Assembly (NCBI GenBank): GCA_033816765.1
Contig: CM066288.1
Coordinates: 372,001-436,000 of the forward strand
Reading direction: 5' to 3'
Length of the DNA: 64,000 nt
DNA from: Nothopassalora personata
Lineage: Eukaryota; Ascomycota; Dothideomycetes; Mycosphaerellales; Mycosphaerellaceae
Both the position numbers and the translations under genes were made by a program. Shown piece after piece: positions 1-11,515 of this stretch; the stretch's first letter is position 1, and the number at the start of each line of letters is the position of its first letter. The notes under the pieces were generated by a model. That model made no database searches. It was not told the origin of the DNA and saw nothing but the letters and a program-made list of their open reading frames with translations.

Positions 1-774
1 TGCTGCGCAGTTGACGGTGTTGAAGGCATTCATAAGAAGTGGATAGGGATGACAGATCATTCTGTTCTTCTTCGAGACTGTTGCGATGCTCTCTGCAGTC
101 TCTGCTGGAGAACCGTAGTTCCAGGCATACTGTTGCTGCTCTGCTACTTTGGCGAACTCGGCGTACATTTGTGTTGATTCCGCGTGGTTATCTTTGATTG
201 ATTGTCCACGGTGTGCACGGAAACTGTTCTCGTAGAGCGGGTAAAGCTGTATTGGGCTGCCGATAAAATGTCGCTCTCCAAGACTTGGCTCGAGCTTCCT
301 GGTCGTCGGTGAGAAGACTGAGTTCACATCTTCGGTCGGTGCTGTCCAGCCAGGTGGTGGCATCTTCTTTGCTGCGGCACAAGCCGTGAGTGATGCTAGT
401 GCTTCGCCGCCCGTAATGACGGCCACATTGCACTCGCCCTTTGATGTCCGTCTTGCGACATCGTCGAGAAGCTTTGCAGGTTGATTGCCTCCATGGTCGC
501 TATACTGTGCGTGTACTGGCTTGAATCCTAGTCTGTCGGCAATGAGGTTTGGATAGTCACAAGGCCAGGTCCACGATTTTACAACGTCAATGCTATCGAT
601 TGACGATATTAGTCCAGCGAGGGCAGATGCCTTCAGTCCAGTATCTTTGATGGCTTCCTGGACGGCCGATATCATGAGCTGAGCTGGTTCAATGGCATCT
701 TCGACCTTCTTCGATCTGTTCACGAAATCTCCAACACCGATGATGACGGGCGTTCTCGGTGATGATCGAGACAT
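1..774 (-). CDS. Thiolase-like (acetyl-CoA acetyltransferase family) protein, 3' part outside window
   Basis: The ATG at 774-772 opens a frame that stays open to base 1: 258 codons without a stop, so only the N-terminal part is present. The product begins MSRSSPRTPVIIGVGDF, and later has a Gly-Gly-Glu-Ala turn (VITGGEALASL) and, near the window edge, CHPYPLLMNAFNTVN. That last stretch resembles the KxPYxxxMNxxxxVNQGAA region of the SCP-x/acetyl-CoA acetyltransferase branch of thiolases. Proteins of this branch act on acyl-CoA or keto-acyl substrates, usually in peroxisomes or cytosol. I do not see the classical N-terminal catalytic cysteine motif, so a thiolase-like fold without normal thiolase activity is possible. 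The usual family length near 500 residues implies about half the gene lies outside. No intron is needed in the visible part. Confidence 0.8.
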   Translation of the reverse strand, partial: MSRSSPRTPVIIGVGDFVNRSKKVEDAIEPAQLMISAVQEAIKDTGLKASALAGLISSIDSIDVVKSWTWPCDYPNLIADRLGFKPVHAQYSDHGGNQPAKLLDDVARRTSKGECNVAVITGGEALASLTACAAAKKMPPPGWTAPTEDVNSVFSPTTRKLEPSLGERHFIGSPIQLYPLYENSFRAHRGQSIKDNHAESTQMYAEFAKVAEQQQYAWNYGSPAETAESIATVSKKNRMICHPYPLLMNAFNTVNCAA

Positions 775-1246
775 GTCAGCTGTTCAAGTGAGTCTTCAAT
801 TGAAGCAAGACATTCTCAAAACATGAAGTCCGTGGCGTAAACGTGAGATATTCCTCCGCTGGAAGTCTTGAAGCTGAAGTGAGAGCGGAGAACGAACCGT
901 GAGCCTCGGCGTAGGCGAGTCGCACCTGCCGGGAGATCCGCGGCTATCAATAATGTGTCTGTCCTGTTCGTTCACATGACCGAGTTTTTGGGTATGATGA
1001 CAACAATGATAGCAAGTAAAGGTCCTTGGCAGCCTCCGCCTAAAACGAAACGCCCTCAGACAGAGTCACGGATATTCGGGTCGACTCTCCTTCAGCTTCA
1101 GCAAGGGAGACGTGGATCAGCATGAGACAATCTTCGCAAGTGCATATATGCTGGTCCACACTACATATGGCGAGAGGATCAAAGGTCACAGACAACAGGA
1201 AAATGGCCCGAAGTGCCACTGCTGCAATGCCACTGTATGGCTTACT
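775..1246. other. Intergenic spacer between thiolase-like and SDR genes
   Basis: This stretch holds the 5' flank of the thiolase-like gene and the 3' flank of the SDR gene, both on the minus strand. I see no convincing coding frame, RNA gene or repeat in it. Confidence 0.5.
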
Positions 1247-2229
1247 TCAAGCATGTGCCAATAACCATCCGCCATCGATCACAAGAGTCGAACCAGTCAC
1301 ATATCTACAAGCACAGATCAGCAGGATATCACGCTTACGATGGCATTAAGACCAACCCGTTGGTTGCGAAGTTCAACACAGCCTGAGCATAATCTCTCGG
1401 ATGCCCAGCACGGCCAAAGGGTATTCCTGTGGAACATCAGCCTTAAGAACTGCTTCGGCCTCCTTTCCATCATCTTACCCCATTTGGTGCGGAAGTGTTC
1501 CTTCTGTTTGCCAGAATCGTCGGCAATAGGTGTCATCTCGCTCGGAAAGTAGCCCGGAGCCAACGTATTCACTCGCACTTCCAAGTCTGGTCGCTTGAAG
1601 TCCACCGCTAGCTGCTCAGTCAAGGAGATTGTGGCGGCTTTCGATGCATTGTACGAGTACTGCCCGTTCTGGCTTTCTTTGGTGATTCCCGAGATAGATG
1701 ATATGTTGATGATCGACCCAGCTTCGTGGTAGCCATGGTCTCTGGCAGCGACCAGCAATGGCAGGAATGCGGCAGAGGTGAAGTAGTAGCTTGCAACATT
1801 GATCTTGTAGATGGACGTCCAGTCATCGAAAGTCTGGTTGTTCATCATGGTCTCACTGATGGACTTGACATCGCCCTGTGGTGGCCCGCTCGCGCCGTAG
1901 TTGACTGACGTTACACCAGCGTTGTTCACAAGTAGATTGACGAATTTCTCCTTGGCTGCAATTGCTTTGACGCCGTCTTGAATGCTCTGCTTGTCGGTGC
2001 AGTCCATCTGCAAGCCGATGATCGATCCGCCGCTTTCAGAGTCTGTGAACTCTGCATCTTTGAGCTTCTCGGCCCGGCGGCCTGTCACGTAGACCTTCGC
2101 ACCATTTGCAGCCAGTGCCTTAGCAGTGATCAGCCCCAAGCCGGTTCCCCCGCCGGTTACGATCGTTGTCCAGCCCTTAATGTTGAACAGAGACGCTGTT
2201 GTAAGCTCTTTGAGTGCTGCCGCTGCCAT
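1247..2229 (-). CDS. Short-chain dehydrogenase/reductase (classical SDR), 3 exons
   Basis: An NAD(P)H-dependent oxidoreductase with exons 2229-1479, 1426-1357 and 1304-1247, giving 292 residues. Intron 1 (1478-1427, 52 bp) has a GTAAGA donor, a CTGAT branch-like site and a CACAG acceptor. Intron 2 (1356-1305, 52 bp) has a GTTGGT donor and TGTAG acceptor. It restores the family end NGYVTGSTLVIDGG; a GTAAGC donor at 1338 would give a 34-bp intron and a slightly longer protein. Visible motifs are the Rossmann TGGGTGLG near residue 30, LVNNAG, and the catalytic YSYNASK (YxxxK) preceded by INISSISG. The start MAAAALKELTT is chosen because it sits about 20 residues before the cofactor loop, as usual. 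Upstream in-frame codons may be 5' UTR with a possible intron. The sequence resembles fungal proteins annotated as 3-oxoacyl-ACP reductase/RhlG-like, but the substrate cannot be read from sequence. Confidence 0.88.
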
Positions 2230-4699
2230 TGTTGCTGTTGCTATAGTTGATGATCCATTTTGCACGTGTTGCCTGATATTGATTCTGTTGGCAGTCAATC
2301 TTACCGGGTAAATGCTCACCTTCCTTGTCCTTCCTGCCGGCATTTGAGCAGCCGCCGCTTCTGCACAATTCCGCCAATACAATAGCGATCCGGTGTGCAA
2401 GGACGCAAGACAACACATCGGCCTCTGCGATCTTTCTTATAGTTCATTGTTACCAAGTTGTTCATGAATGCCGCAGTAGACGAACGCTGTCGATGGTTGG
2501 CCGCTCGTTTGTCGTGCGGGACACGGCCAGAAAGTCCCCTAACTGGGCATTTCTGTGCTTCAACTATTGTTGGTGACCCACCAGGATGATGTTGACCTCA
2601 AACCTTTGGTGATGCTGAGTCGATGGATTTTTCAGGTCAAACAAGATCTTACGGTGATTTTGGTCGCAAGAAACTCAACGACCGAGGGCATGAGCCGTCG
2701 GTTTTCAGATGCTGAGCTGGCCGGAAGCTCCTTTCACGGACGACTTCTGCTGCTTTGAGTTGATCGAAACGCGAGAGTATAGGGGCTCTCTAAAGACCAG
2801 TCCTCCCAGATAGACCGCTAGCTTGCCTCTGGACGTCACCATAACAACCAGGCCTCGTTCCCATTTCAATCACGATGCACGAGATGGTTTCCTCCTTGCA
2901 TGTTGGTGTGCCTCGTCGATGTTGCACCTATCAGACTGAAAAGGCTCAAGCGACATCCTCGAGCATCGGAGGGTGAGATCAAGCGGCATCTCGAGGGTGG
3001 GGAGAGCGAAGACCAGGTTGCACATTGGTACGAAACAGAGCCCGTTCACTTATGGTCTGCAGAGGTCCAAGGATAAGAGTACAGCCAATGCTGCAGCAGG
3101 CTCTCAACCAGAAGAAGCTGAAAGCTCCACTGGCCCATCTTGTGGACATGGAAGCTTCCATGAAGAGAAAGTACGCAGCTGCAGTATGCAAGACAAAGAA
3201 AACTTCCAAACCGCAGCCTACTAGCAAAGGTATACAGCGCGCTCGTGATGAGGAAGATCTACCTGCGTCGAGCGCGAAGATGACAAATGGTGTCGGTGAC
3301 GGTGGGAGACTATCGACCAGTCCAATACGATCAGCAACAAGAAGCATAACCCAAGGTGCAGGCGACTCCGATTAGCAAGATCGCGGAGCCGAGCGCAACA
3401 AGCCCGACTCCCGCGAGGCCATTAAGAAAGCCACACCCTCTCGAGTGGCGAACACCGGCGCTCTTCCCCCCTCCTATCACAAGCGATTATAAGAAGCCGG
3501 GCACTTTGAGATTCGGCAGCGATGTCCTGGTGAGATTCAGTTCTTTGAAGAGAGCGAGGTCCAGGGAGTCTTCCGGACCCTCATGAACGGGGATGTGAAG
3601 TTTGAGGGAAAGAGGAGGCCGGGCCAATGTGGAGTGGAAAGAGTGGGTACGGGCACGAGAAGGAGTGGGATGCGTTTCCTAAGTGGGCGTGTGGGCGTTG
3701 ATGAGCATGTGGTAAGACGTGATGCGGACGAGATGTGTGCAGGAGCTGATAAGAGGCAATGATGAAGTACAATGAAAGCGACTCTGCGCATTGTAGTGTA
3801 CGATCAGCTCCCATGCTGTAGATAGCAACCAACAGGTGGAGGCAAATTATCAAGGCTCTCGATAGCAGCAAGGAAGCGATGCAGTGATCGATATCGCTCA
3901 TTGTGCTGAAACTGACAGCTTGTCGTAAGGTAAAAGATCAAGCGGGTTATGGTCCTGTCGTGCCTGCGGGATGCTTTGAATATGCTTGCTACTTTGAGCA
4001 ATGGCAGGGAATGGACACGAGCTGCGTCCACATCCTGTAGGGTCGGCTGATGGGAACTGAAGCTGCCGGCCTATGCAGCAATAAAGTCTGACTATGTAGG
4101 GTACCAGAAGCGGACCAAGGATAACATGCTCGGCTTGAGGAAAATGCTGGAGCATTGCAGCGACGGATTGGATTTGATCACTGGACAGAAGCCCACAAGG
4201 ACATAAAGCATCTCCGCAGGAGCTGTGTTTACATCATCAAAATTAGCGGACAGAGATACTGCAGCGAGCAGCTCCGCCGTGCCGCGCACGTTATAGGCAT
4301 CATAGATGCATGTACAGGTACTTGAGTTGTCGCCCTGTTGGTAAGGAATTTTTTACACGGATGCAGTAAGACGTTCCAGCTACAGGGCCCGAGTTCGTGC
4401 TCTTCGATACATAATAGAAGATAGTCAGGTAGGGAGCCCGACCATCTCACAATAAACAGCATCGTGAATGAGTTGAGGAGAGAAAGGAGAAGTAGAAGCG
4501 CGGTGCGCGATGAATTTGAAGGCAAACGCGGGATCGTCCGCAGCTGCCTCGCCCAATGAGCAGCTGCCTCGACATGATTACGGCCCGTGCTTGATGACCT
4601 CCATGCAATCCGTCCTGAGCTTTGCCATACCTCTCATGACATCGTAGCCGCACCTATTTGCCCCTCACACATCGCACCCATCGCGGCGACGCAGGCAAC
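2230..4699. other. 2.5-kb spacer with no supported gene
   Basis: Between the divergent SDR and complex I genes there are only short overlapping frames. The best is a plus-strand frame at 3025-3375 that could continue by splicing into 3356-3586 (K/R-, S- and P-rich, no recognised domain). I cannot support it as a gene. No tRNA or repeat was seen. Confidence 0.4.
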
Positions 4700-7072
4700 A
4701 TGGCGAGGCAAGCTCTACTGCGATCGCTGGCCCGCTCGCCGGCCACAGCGACTCTCAATGCCACACGCACCGCGCGCACCTTCGCCACGAGTGCGAGACG
4801 GCACGCCGAAGTCGAGCTCACAGTCGACGGCAAGAAGGTTTCGATCGAAGGTACGACCGTGGATATGAAGCTCGCAAGTAGATCGACAGCGTATTAATGC
4901 ATTGGAATAGCCGGCTCTGCCCTCATCCAGGCCTGCGAGAAAGCCGGCGCCACGATCCCTCGATACTGTTACCACGAGAAACTTATGATCGCCGGAAACT
5001 GTCGAATGTGTCTGGTCGAGGTCGAGCGAGTACCCAAGCCAGTCGCCTCGTGCGCATGGCCCGTCCAGCCCGGGATGGTCGTCAAAACCAACAGCCCGCT
5101 TACACACAAAGCAAGAGAAGGCGTGATGGAATTTCTACTGGCAAACCACCCGTTGGACTGCCCTATTTGCGACCAGGGTGGCGAGTGTGACTTGCAAGAT
5201 CAGAGCATGAGATATGGTTCGGATAGAGGACGCTTCCACGAACTGGATGGCAAGAGAGCAGTGGAGGACAAGAACATTGGACCACTGGTCAAGGTAAGCA
5301 AAACACAAACATAAATGGCTGGGAGAGAGGAATGCTGATTCATGCAGACATCTATGAACCGCTGCATCCACTGCACACGATGTGTTCGTTTCGCAAACGA
5401 TGTTGCTGGGGCACCGGAGCTCGGCAGCGCTGGACGTGGAAACGACATCCAAATCGGCACATACCTCGAGACCGCTCTCGATACCGAACTTTCTGGAAAC
5501 GTCATCGATCTTTGCCCTGTCGGCGCACTCACATCGAAGCCATACGCTTTCCGCGCTCGTCCTTGGGAACTTTCGCACACCGAGACAATCGATGTGCACA
5601 ACGGCCTGGGTAGCAATATTCGCATGGATGGCCGAGGGCTTCAAGTCATGAGGATCCTGCCACGACTGAATGACGATGTTAACGAGGAGTGGATTGACGA
5701 CAAGACCCGATTCGCCTGCGACGGACTTAGCACACAACGACTTACTACTCCGCTCATCCGAAGGGACAACCAATTCCAGCCTGCGACATGGGAGAACGTC
5801 CTGGTCGAAATCAGCGACAAGTTCAAGCAGCTCGCACCAAAGGGCGACGAGGTTAAGTTCATTGCCGGAGAGCTCGTGGAGACCGAGCTGTTGGTCGCTG
5901 CAAAGGATCTGGCCAACCGTCTCGGCTCCGAAAACCTCGCTCTGGATCATCCACAAGGCTCTGCACCACTCGCACACGGCGTTGATGTTCGATCAAATTT
6001 CGCCTTCAACTCCAAGATCTACGGCGTGGAGCAAGCTGATGCCATCCTCCTTGTGGGCACTAACCCGCGATGGGAAGCGGCTGTATTGAACGCAAGGATT
6101 CGCAAGCAGTGGCTCCGATCAGATCTTGAGGTTGGTCTTGTTGGACAAGATTTCGAGTCGACGTTCGAATACGAGAACCTGGGTGCTTCAGCAATGGACC
6201 TCAAGACTGCTCTCAGCGGCGCTTGGGGCGAGAAGCTGAAGGCTGCTAAAAACCCAATGATCATTGTTGGCTCTGGAGCTGTCGAGCACCCTGACGCCAA
6301 GGTCATCTACGAGACTGTCGGCTCATTTGTCGAGAAGAACAAGGCCAACTTTGTGACCGATGAATGGAATGGCTATAACGTTCTGCAGCGTGCTGCGTCA
6401 AGAGCTGGTGCTTTCGAGGTTGGGTTCACAGTCGCGAGTCCCGAAACAGCAAAGACCAAGCCCAAGGTCATCTGGCTACTTGGGGCTGACGAGATCGAGG
6501 CTGCTGATATCCCCAAGGACGCTTTCGTAATTTACCAAGGTCATCACGGTGATCGCGGTGCTGCACTCGCTGATGTTGTCCTCCCTGGCGCTTCTTACGC
6601 CGAGAAGGGCGCCACTTGGGTCAACACTGAAGGCCGAGTGCAGATGTCTCGCGCTGCATCATCATTATACGGCGCTGCACGCGACGACTGGAAGATTGTC
6701 CGTGCCGTGTCAGAGGCTCTTGGTACACCGCTTCCTTATGACGATGTTGAAGCGCTTCGCGACCGTATGGAGGAGATTTCTCCCGCTCTCCGCCGGTACG
6801 ACATTGTCGAGCCAACGTCCAAGGAACTCCAAGCACTCAGCAAAGTGCAACTCGTCGAGCAGAACAGGGGATCCCAGGCATCTGGACAACCTCTGCGACA
6901 AGTCATCGAGAACTTCTTTTTCACAAACAGCATATCACGATCATCGCCGACAATGGCAAGATGTTCCGCAGCAAAGGCAGCAAAGAACCCAGAGACGAAC
7001 TTCATGGCGCCGGGCGAGCCCAATCCACAGGTAGAGTATGGACCACCACAAATCGCCGGTGCGAGTGCATAG
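4700..7072 (+). CDS. nuo78: NADH:ubiquinone oxidoreductase 75-78 kDa subunit, mitochondrial (NDUFS1/Nuo78 type)
   Basis: Largest iron-sulfur subunit of the complex I peripheral arm, in the mitochondrial matrix. It carries electrons from NADH along its clusters. Exons are 4700-4850, 4911-5293 and 5348-7072 (752 residues). The introns are 60 and 54 bp, with GTACGA...AATAG and GTAAGC...TGCAG ends. Splicing joins VSIE to [13 protein letters not shown], the conserved ferredoxin-like start. The N-terminus ([13 protein letters not shown]..., rich in Arg, Ser and Ala) is a mitochondrial presequence. In order: 2Fe-2S cysteines (CYHEKL...NCRMC...SCAWP), the His/Cys 4Fe-4S motif [14 protein letters not shown], the CIHCTRC...CPVGAL 4Fe-4S motif, then the long molybdopterin-oxidoreductase-like domain. 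The length is close to the Neurospora 78-kDa subunit. No defect was seen. Confidence 0.96.
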
Positions 7073-8487
7073 TGCATAGCGTGGCGGTTTGACGTGTGGG
7101 TTTCGCAAAGGGCATTGTATATAGGCCGGCGCATGAGGCGTTCACACAGAGCGTGTATGTATGTTCCGATACAACAGCAGATGAGACGATGCACTATGTG
7201 GCTATTTCGAGGCAGCAGCCCGTATCGGTGCCACGCTCGTGATGGCCGGTGGAGATGCGCGGTTTAAGACGCGGCAAACTCGATGGACACCCGTCTCATG
7301 TGCCATACGACATTGGCACGTTGCTTGATGGCATGGATCGAGACAAGGAGATGGTAGCAGTTGGGGATTACTTCTTTGGTCGTGGTGAGACGTGCACAAG
7401 GCCTTCAACCCGACGTTTGCGGTCAAATTATGGCAGCTCGTACAACAGCTCGTGATGCGCTGTTCCAAATGTAGAGGAGTCCTGGGTATCCGAGGTGAGG
7501 CAGGCGCAGAGAGCCGGGATGCACGATAGGGCCAGCAGGGAGGCCCTGAACGGCGTGACGATAGACTGGCAGACACGAGAGCGCCGAGTTTTTTCCCGAG
7601 AACCAATAGTTCGTTCGTCGGCGTGTTGCTAGTGTAGATGATGAGCAGGTCGCGGGATCTCCGCTACGTCTTGCGCTTGCCGCTGCCTGAGGGAAGCGTA
7701 CGACCGCTGCTGTGTTCTTGGTGTCTTGTACAAGAAGTACTCTGGTGCGGTGCATGGCGGAATATGGTCCGGTGCGGCGTGGCGTACCTGCAGGAGGAAG
7801 CGATAATGCTCGTCGGAGCGTCACGCTAGCGGCAAATTCTCATTTCAGTGAAACAGACTAGGGACGGGTATGGCAACGCTCGCCCCGAACCCGGCACATC
7901 GCCATCCCTTCCTTGTCGATGGCGCACACCACGGACCTTAATATTGAGTTGACACTGTATCTCCACGACAGAGCATCCGGTATACATACTCTGGTGGGGA
8001 ATATATTCTCCACTGAGACGGATGGCTGCTTGCGCGCGACGGATGGGCTGAGCGGGCGTCGCAGCTGTGACGCGACGGATTGGGAGGTGGCACTCACTGG
8101 TCAACAACCATCATCATTGCTTGCGCGTATTACTGAAGCTGGGATTCACGGCGATCCTGCCTATACGCCTGTGAAACATGGGTCCTCCCCTAAACTAAGC
8201 ACATGTGCACGGCTCTTGCTATGCACCTGCAGGCCGCGTCCGTCCGCACCTGCACGCACCGATAGTGAGCCGATTAGCTCCACCACGTTTGCTTCGTCGT
8301 CACTCGCTCTTCGGCAGCTTCATCGCTGTCTGGTCAAGTTGTGGCCTTACCTTCCTTCACCACCACCACCACCACCCCCACCACCACCCTTACCCTACCT
8401 CTCCATCCGCTCGCTTCATTGAGCAGTTTTGCGCTTTTTTCCACCCTTTCTTTGGACACCTCCCACGGCGTCCGTACGTTCCTTAAG
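7073..8487. other. Spacer and tyrosinase promoter region
   Basis: This holds the 3' flank of the complex I gene and the 5' flank of the tyrosinase gene. Its last 150 bases are pyrimidine-rich, including a CAC/CCA tract, which fits a fungal promoter/5' UTR. Short frames on both strands (for example 7202-7606 minus and 7913-8422 plus) show no domain or gene-like start, and I reject them. Confidence 0.45.
8358..8389 (+). repeat. Imperfect (CAC)n microsatellite in tyrosinase 5' region
   Basis: A run of CAC/CCA triplets about 100 bases before the chosen tyrosinase start. It is open in the same frame as the tyrosinase, but it would encode a Thr-Pro-rich leader before the signal peptide. It is therefore taken as untranslated. 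Confidence 0.8.
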
Positions 8488-10749
8488 ATGCTGTTCACCG
8501 CCGCCGCGCTCTCGTCGCTTTCTTTCATAGCCACTCTTTCGTCGACAGTTGCCGCTCATGGCTCACACAACGGACATCAGCGCCTCGACCAACGCCAGGA
8601 CCCGGGGCAAAGTTCCGTCGTCATCACCTCCGGCTCCAGGAGCTTTGGTGATGGCCAAGTCCACTCTCGTCTAGAGGTCAGCGACATGTACACAAACCGC
8701 CCCGACCAGTGGAGTCTGCTCGTCCTGGCGATGGAGAAATTCAAAGGTACAGACCTGGGCAACGTCACCAGCTACTACGGCGTTTCTAGTATTCACGGCG
8801 TGCCGCACGAGACATGGAATGGTGTTCAGCAGTGCGACACTTGCAATGGTGCAGACGGATACTGCACTCACGATTCGGTTTTGTTCCCTGCGTGGCACCG
8901 TGCGTACACAGCTCTGTTCGAGCAGGAGTTCCTCAAGGTTGCGAAGGACGTCGCCGACGCTTTCCCATACGGCGACCTGAGACAGCGCATGCAAACGGCC
9001 TACGAGACTTTGCGCTTTCCATACTGGGACTGGGCTGCTAAGCCAGAGGGTCAACACAACTTTCCAGAATTTCTAACCACGGAGAAGCTTACCATCACTG
9101 GCCAGAACGGCCAACAAGAGATCGACAACCCGCTGCTCAGCTATAAGTTCGTCGATCCCAGTGCAAACTACTATTCACCTTTCAACGTGTGGCCATCGAC
9201 GCTGCGTTATCCCAACTCCGACAACACCGATGCTACGAGCAATGAGCAGTCTGTCACCAATGCATTCGACAATATCCGCCAGAATTTGCAGGACCAGCTC
9301 TACTCTCTTCTGGCCAACTGTGACAACTACCTTTACTTCTCCAACGATTCCCCAGGTGGCACCTATCAGAAGTGCACTAACAGCTTGGAGGCAATCCACA
9401 ACACCGTTCACAATACTGTTGGTGGATCTGGCAGCAATGGCGTTTCGGGCGGCCATATGACTTACCTTCCATTGTCTTCTTACGAACCTGCCTTCTGGTT
9501 CCACCACTTCAATACCGACCGCATCTTCGCTCTCTGGCAAACGATCTTCCCCAATAGCTATGGCGCTTCGCAGGTTGCTGCCCACCACACCTGGACTATT
9601 GCCGAGGGTTCTACCCAGAACATCGACTCAGACCTGACCCCATTCCGTGACTCGGCGAACAGCTTCTGGACTACCCGAAAGGTGCAGAACTGGGAGAACA
9701 CTTTTGGCTACACTTACCCCGAGTTTGCTTCGACCGACGGCAGCAGACAGGCAATCATCAATGCTGTGAACAGCCTTTACGGAGCAAACGCTGACCAGAC
9801 CGCGGCCTCTATCTCGAAGCAGGTGGAGAAGAGCTCTATCAAGCGCGCTCTTGAGGCAGGTGTTTCTCTTGGCGGGGCAGACAGCTCTCAAGAGGTCGGT
9901 TCGTCGTCCCCAAAACAGAATACATCAGCACCGCCAGGGTACTCGCCATCAAGTCAGACTAGCGCGTACAGCCAGCCTTACAGCGCTTCTGCACCGCTCT
10001 CGACCGGTACAGGCTACCCGGTTCCTTACCCCAACACGACAACGCCACACAACACGACCTTTACAACCAACAACGGCAGCACCTATGAGTATTTGTGCCA
10101 CTTCCAATCTTCTCGCTACGCCTTGAATGGCTCATACGCGATCTACGCATTCGACGGTACCCCAGAGTCTGACGACACCACCACCTGGGACTCTGACAAG
10201 AGCTACATCGGATTGCTCGGTATCACGGCCGGTGGTGACATGACTAACCCAGACATTATCACGTACGGGGGTGTTCCATTGACCCGTCGCCTGCAGGAGC
10301 GTTGCAACGAGGGCAAGCTGAAGGGCATGGAGGAGAAGTACGTTACGCCATACCTTGCGAAGAACCTCCAGTGGAAGATTGTCAAGCAAGGAGAGGTCAT
10401 TTCCCCAGATGCGGTGCCCAACTTCCAGGCTACTGTCTACTATGGCACATCGTCTCCAGCAGGCCCCAACTCTCTCGGCAGCTGGAACAGCTACACTCCT
10501 CAGATTGAGGTCACTAAGGACAAAGCCGGTGGTGCAAAATCTGCTCCAGCATCATCGCAGCCGGCTGCTGCGCCTTACCCAGCTCCTAACGGCACTGTTG
10601 CAGGTGGTTCCGCATACCCATCTGCCGGTACTGGCGCACCCTCTGGCACGTCGTGGAACCAAGCTCCAGCATACACTGGCGGCGCCGGCAAGCCATCGTT
10701 CCAGATAGCTGGTCTTCTAGCCGCTGCTGGTCTCGTTGCTGTTCTGTAG
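8488..10749 (+). CDS. Secreted, probably GPI-anchored tyrosinase (polyphenol oxidase)
   Basis: Type-3 copper enzyme that hydroxylates monophenols and oxidises o-diphenols to quinones, commonly feeding melanin or cell-wall cross-linking. Single exon, 753 residues. The start at 8488 is chosen because MLFTAAALSSLSFIATLSS followed by TVAAHG is a signal peptide. CuA ligands are probably His103 (IHGVPH), His128 and His137 (FPAWHR). CTH at 126-128 is the Cys-x-His that forms a thioether in fungal tyrosinases. CuB ligands are probably His304, His308 (HNTVHNTVG) and a His of the 339-340 pair in FWFHHFNTDR. A Ser/Pro/Tyr-rich linker leads to a C-terminal tyrosinase domain (about 530-680). A second low-complexity region then ends in a hydrophobic tail (FQIAGLLAAAGLVAVL) after Gly/Ala/Ser, which resembles a GPI-anchor signal. 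It is the last host gene before the transposon island. Confidence 0.95.
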   Translation: MLFTAAALSSLSFIATLSSTVAAHGSHNGHQRLDQRQDPGQSSVVITSGSRSFGDGQVHSRLEVSDMYTNRPDQWSLLVLAMEKFKGTDLGNVTSYYGVSSIHGVPHETWNGVQQCDTCNGADGYCTHDSVLFPAWHRAYTALFEQEFLKVAKDVADAFPYGDLRQRMQTAYETLRFPYWDWAAKPEGQHNFPEFLTTEKLTITGQNGQQEIDNPLLSYKFVDPSANYYSPFNVWPSTLRYPNSDNTDATSNEQSVTNAFDNIRQNLQDQLYSLLANCDNYLYFSNDSPGGTYQKCTNSLEAIHNTVHNTVGGSGSNGVSGGHMTYLPLSSYEPAFWFHHFNTDRIFALWQTIFPNSYGASQVAAHHTWTIAEGSTQNIDSDLTPFRDSANSFWTTRKVQNWENTFGYTYPEFASTDGSRQAIINAVNSLYGANADQTAASISKQVEKSSIKRALEAGVSLGGADSSQEVGSSSPKQNTSAPPGYSPSSQTSAYSQPYSASAPLSTGTGYPVPYPNTTTPHNTTFTTNNGSTYEYLCHFQSSRYALNGSYAIYAFDGTPESDDTTTWDSDKSYIGLLGITAGGDMTNPDIITYGGVPLTRRLQERCNEGKLKGMEEKYVTPYLAKNLQWKIVKQGEVISPDAVPNFQATVYYGTSSPAGPNSLGSWNSYTPQIEVTKDKAGGAKSAPASSQPAAAPYPAPNGTVAGGSAYPSAGTGAPSGTSWNQAPAYTGGAGKPSFQIAGLLAAAGLVAVL

Positions 10750-11515
10750 TACCGATCACATTGGAATGATTGCTTTTGGTAGGGACTTCAAGGAATATGT
10801 TTTACGCGCGAGATACCACGACCATAAAAGGCTCAAACCAGATGACGGACTCTCTAATTCGTAGCTGAGGCTCGAGAAGTCCAATGAGCAAGCTACTGTT
10901 GCACAGGGCGGAGTAGGGTTGTGTAAAGAGGGAATTGTAACTAGAGCTACTGTCCACCCGGCACACATTGTTTTCTCTGAAACTTGCATATGTTCTTGGT
11001 CTCCCATGTTGGGGGTATGAGGATTTGCGAGGACGTGAGCTGTATAACAGTAGTTCAACCCCTCCTTCAGAGAAGAGCTGTTATACAAGGTTGTCCGTAT
11101 GTAGCCAACGGCAACCGAAGCGCATACATGAACAGCCACGTATCGCGCTCACGCGACATGGCGTCCGGCAGGCGCAACAGCATTTTGCTCTTCAAACACG
11201 AGATGCGCCACACCTACCATGTCGACCGCGCCACGCACGTTGCAGCACGTGTCAAGGGAGCACTAATATTGGGACTCTGTAGACTGTTATGGGTTACAAT
11301 GTTAAACTTCTCTGCCTAGTCGTGCGGTGCCCCTGCCTCGTCTCGAAGCATGTCATGCGCGCTGGGTGTCCGACGCGCGGAAAAGACGGAGAGCTTAGGA
11401 GGGTAAATTGCGTGGTGAAACATACTGTAATCAGACGTTCGATGCGCACGAAGAAGGAAGGTGTAAAGCGCCAGGATAATGCATGGATAGCAGGTTTTGA
11501 GGGTGACATAACCTA
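10750..11515. other. Spacer between tyrosinase and transposon island
   Basis: The 3' flank of the tyrosinase gene, with normal CpA/TpG content up to about 11,515. After that the sequence changes sharply to TpA-rich, RIP-type composition. No supported gene. Confidence 0.5.

Noticed and set aside
3025..3586. Possible hypothetical gene (two overlapping plus-strand frames of 116 and 76 codons)
   Set aside because: No recognisable domain or conserved motif, and no clear splice sites joining the frames. The opposite strand has frames of equal length in the same interval.
7202..8422. Several frames of 60-170 codons between the complex I and tyrosinase genes
   Set aside because: They overlap one another on both strands and are low in complexity near the CAC tract. 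The interval is better explained as UTR and promoter.
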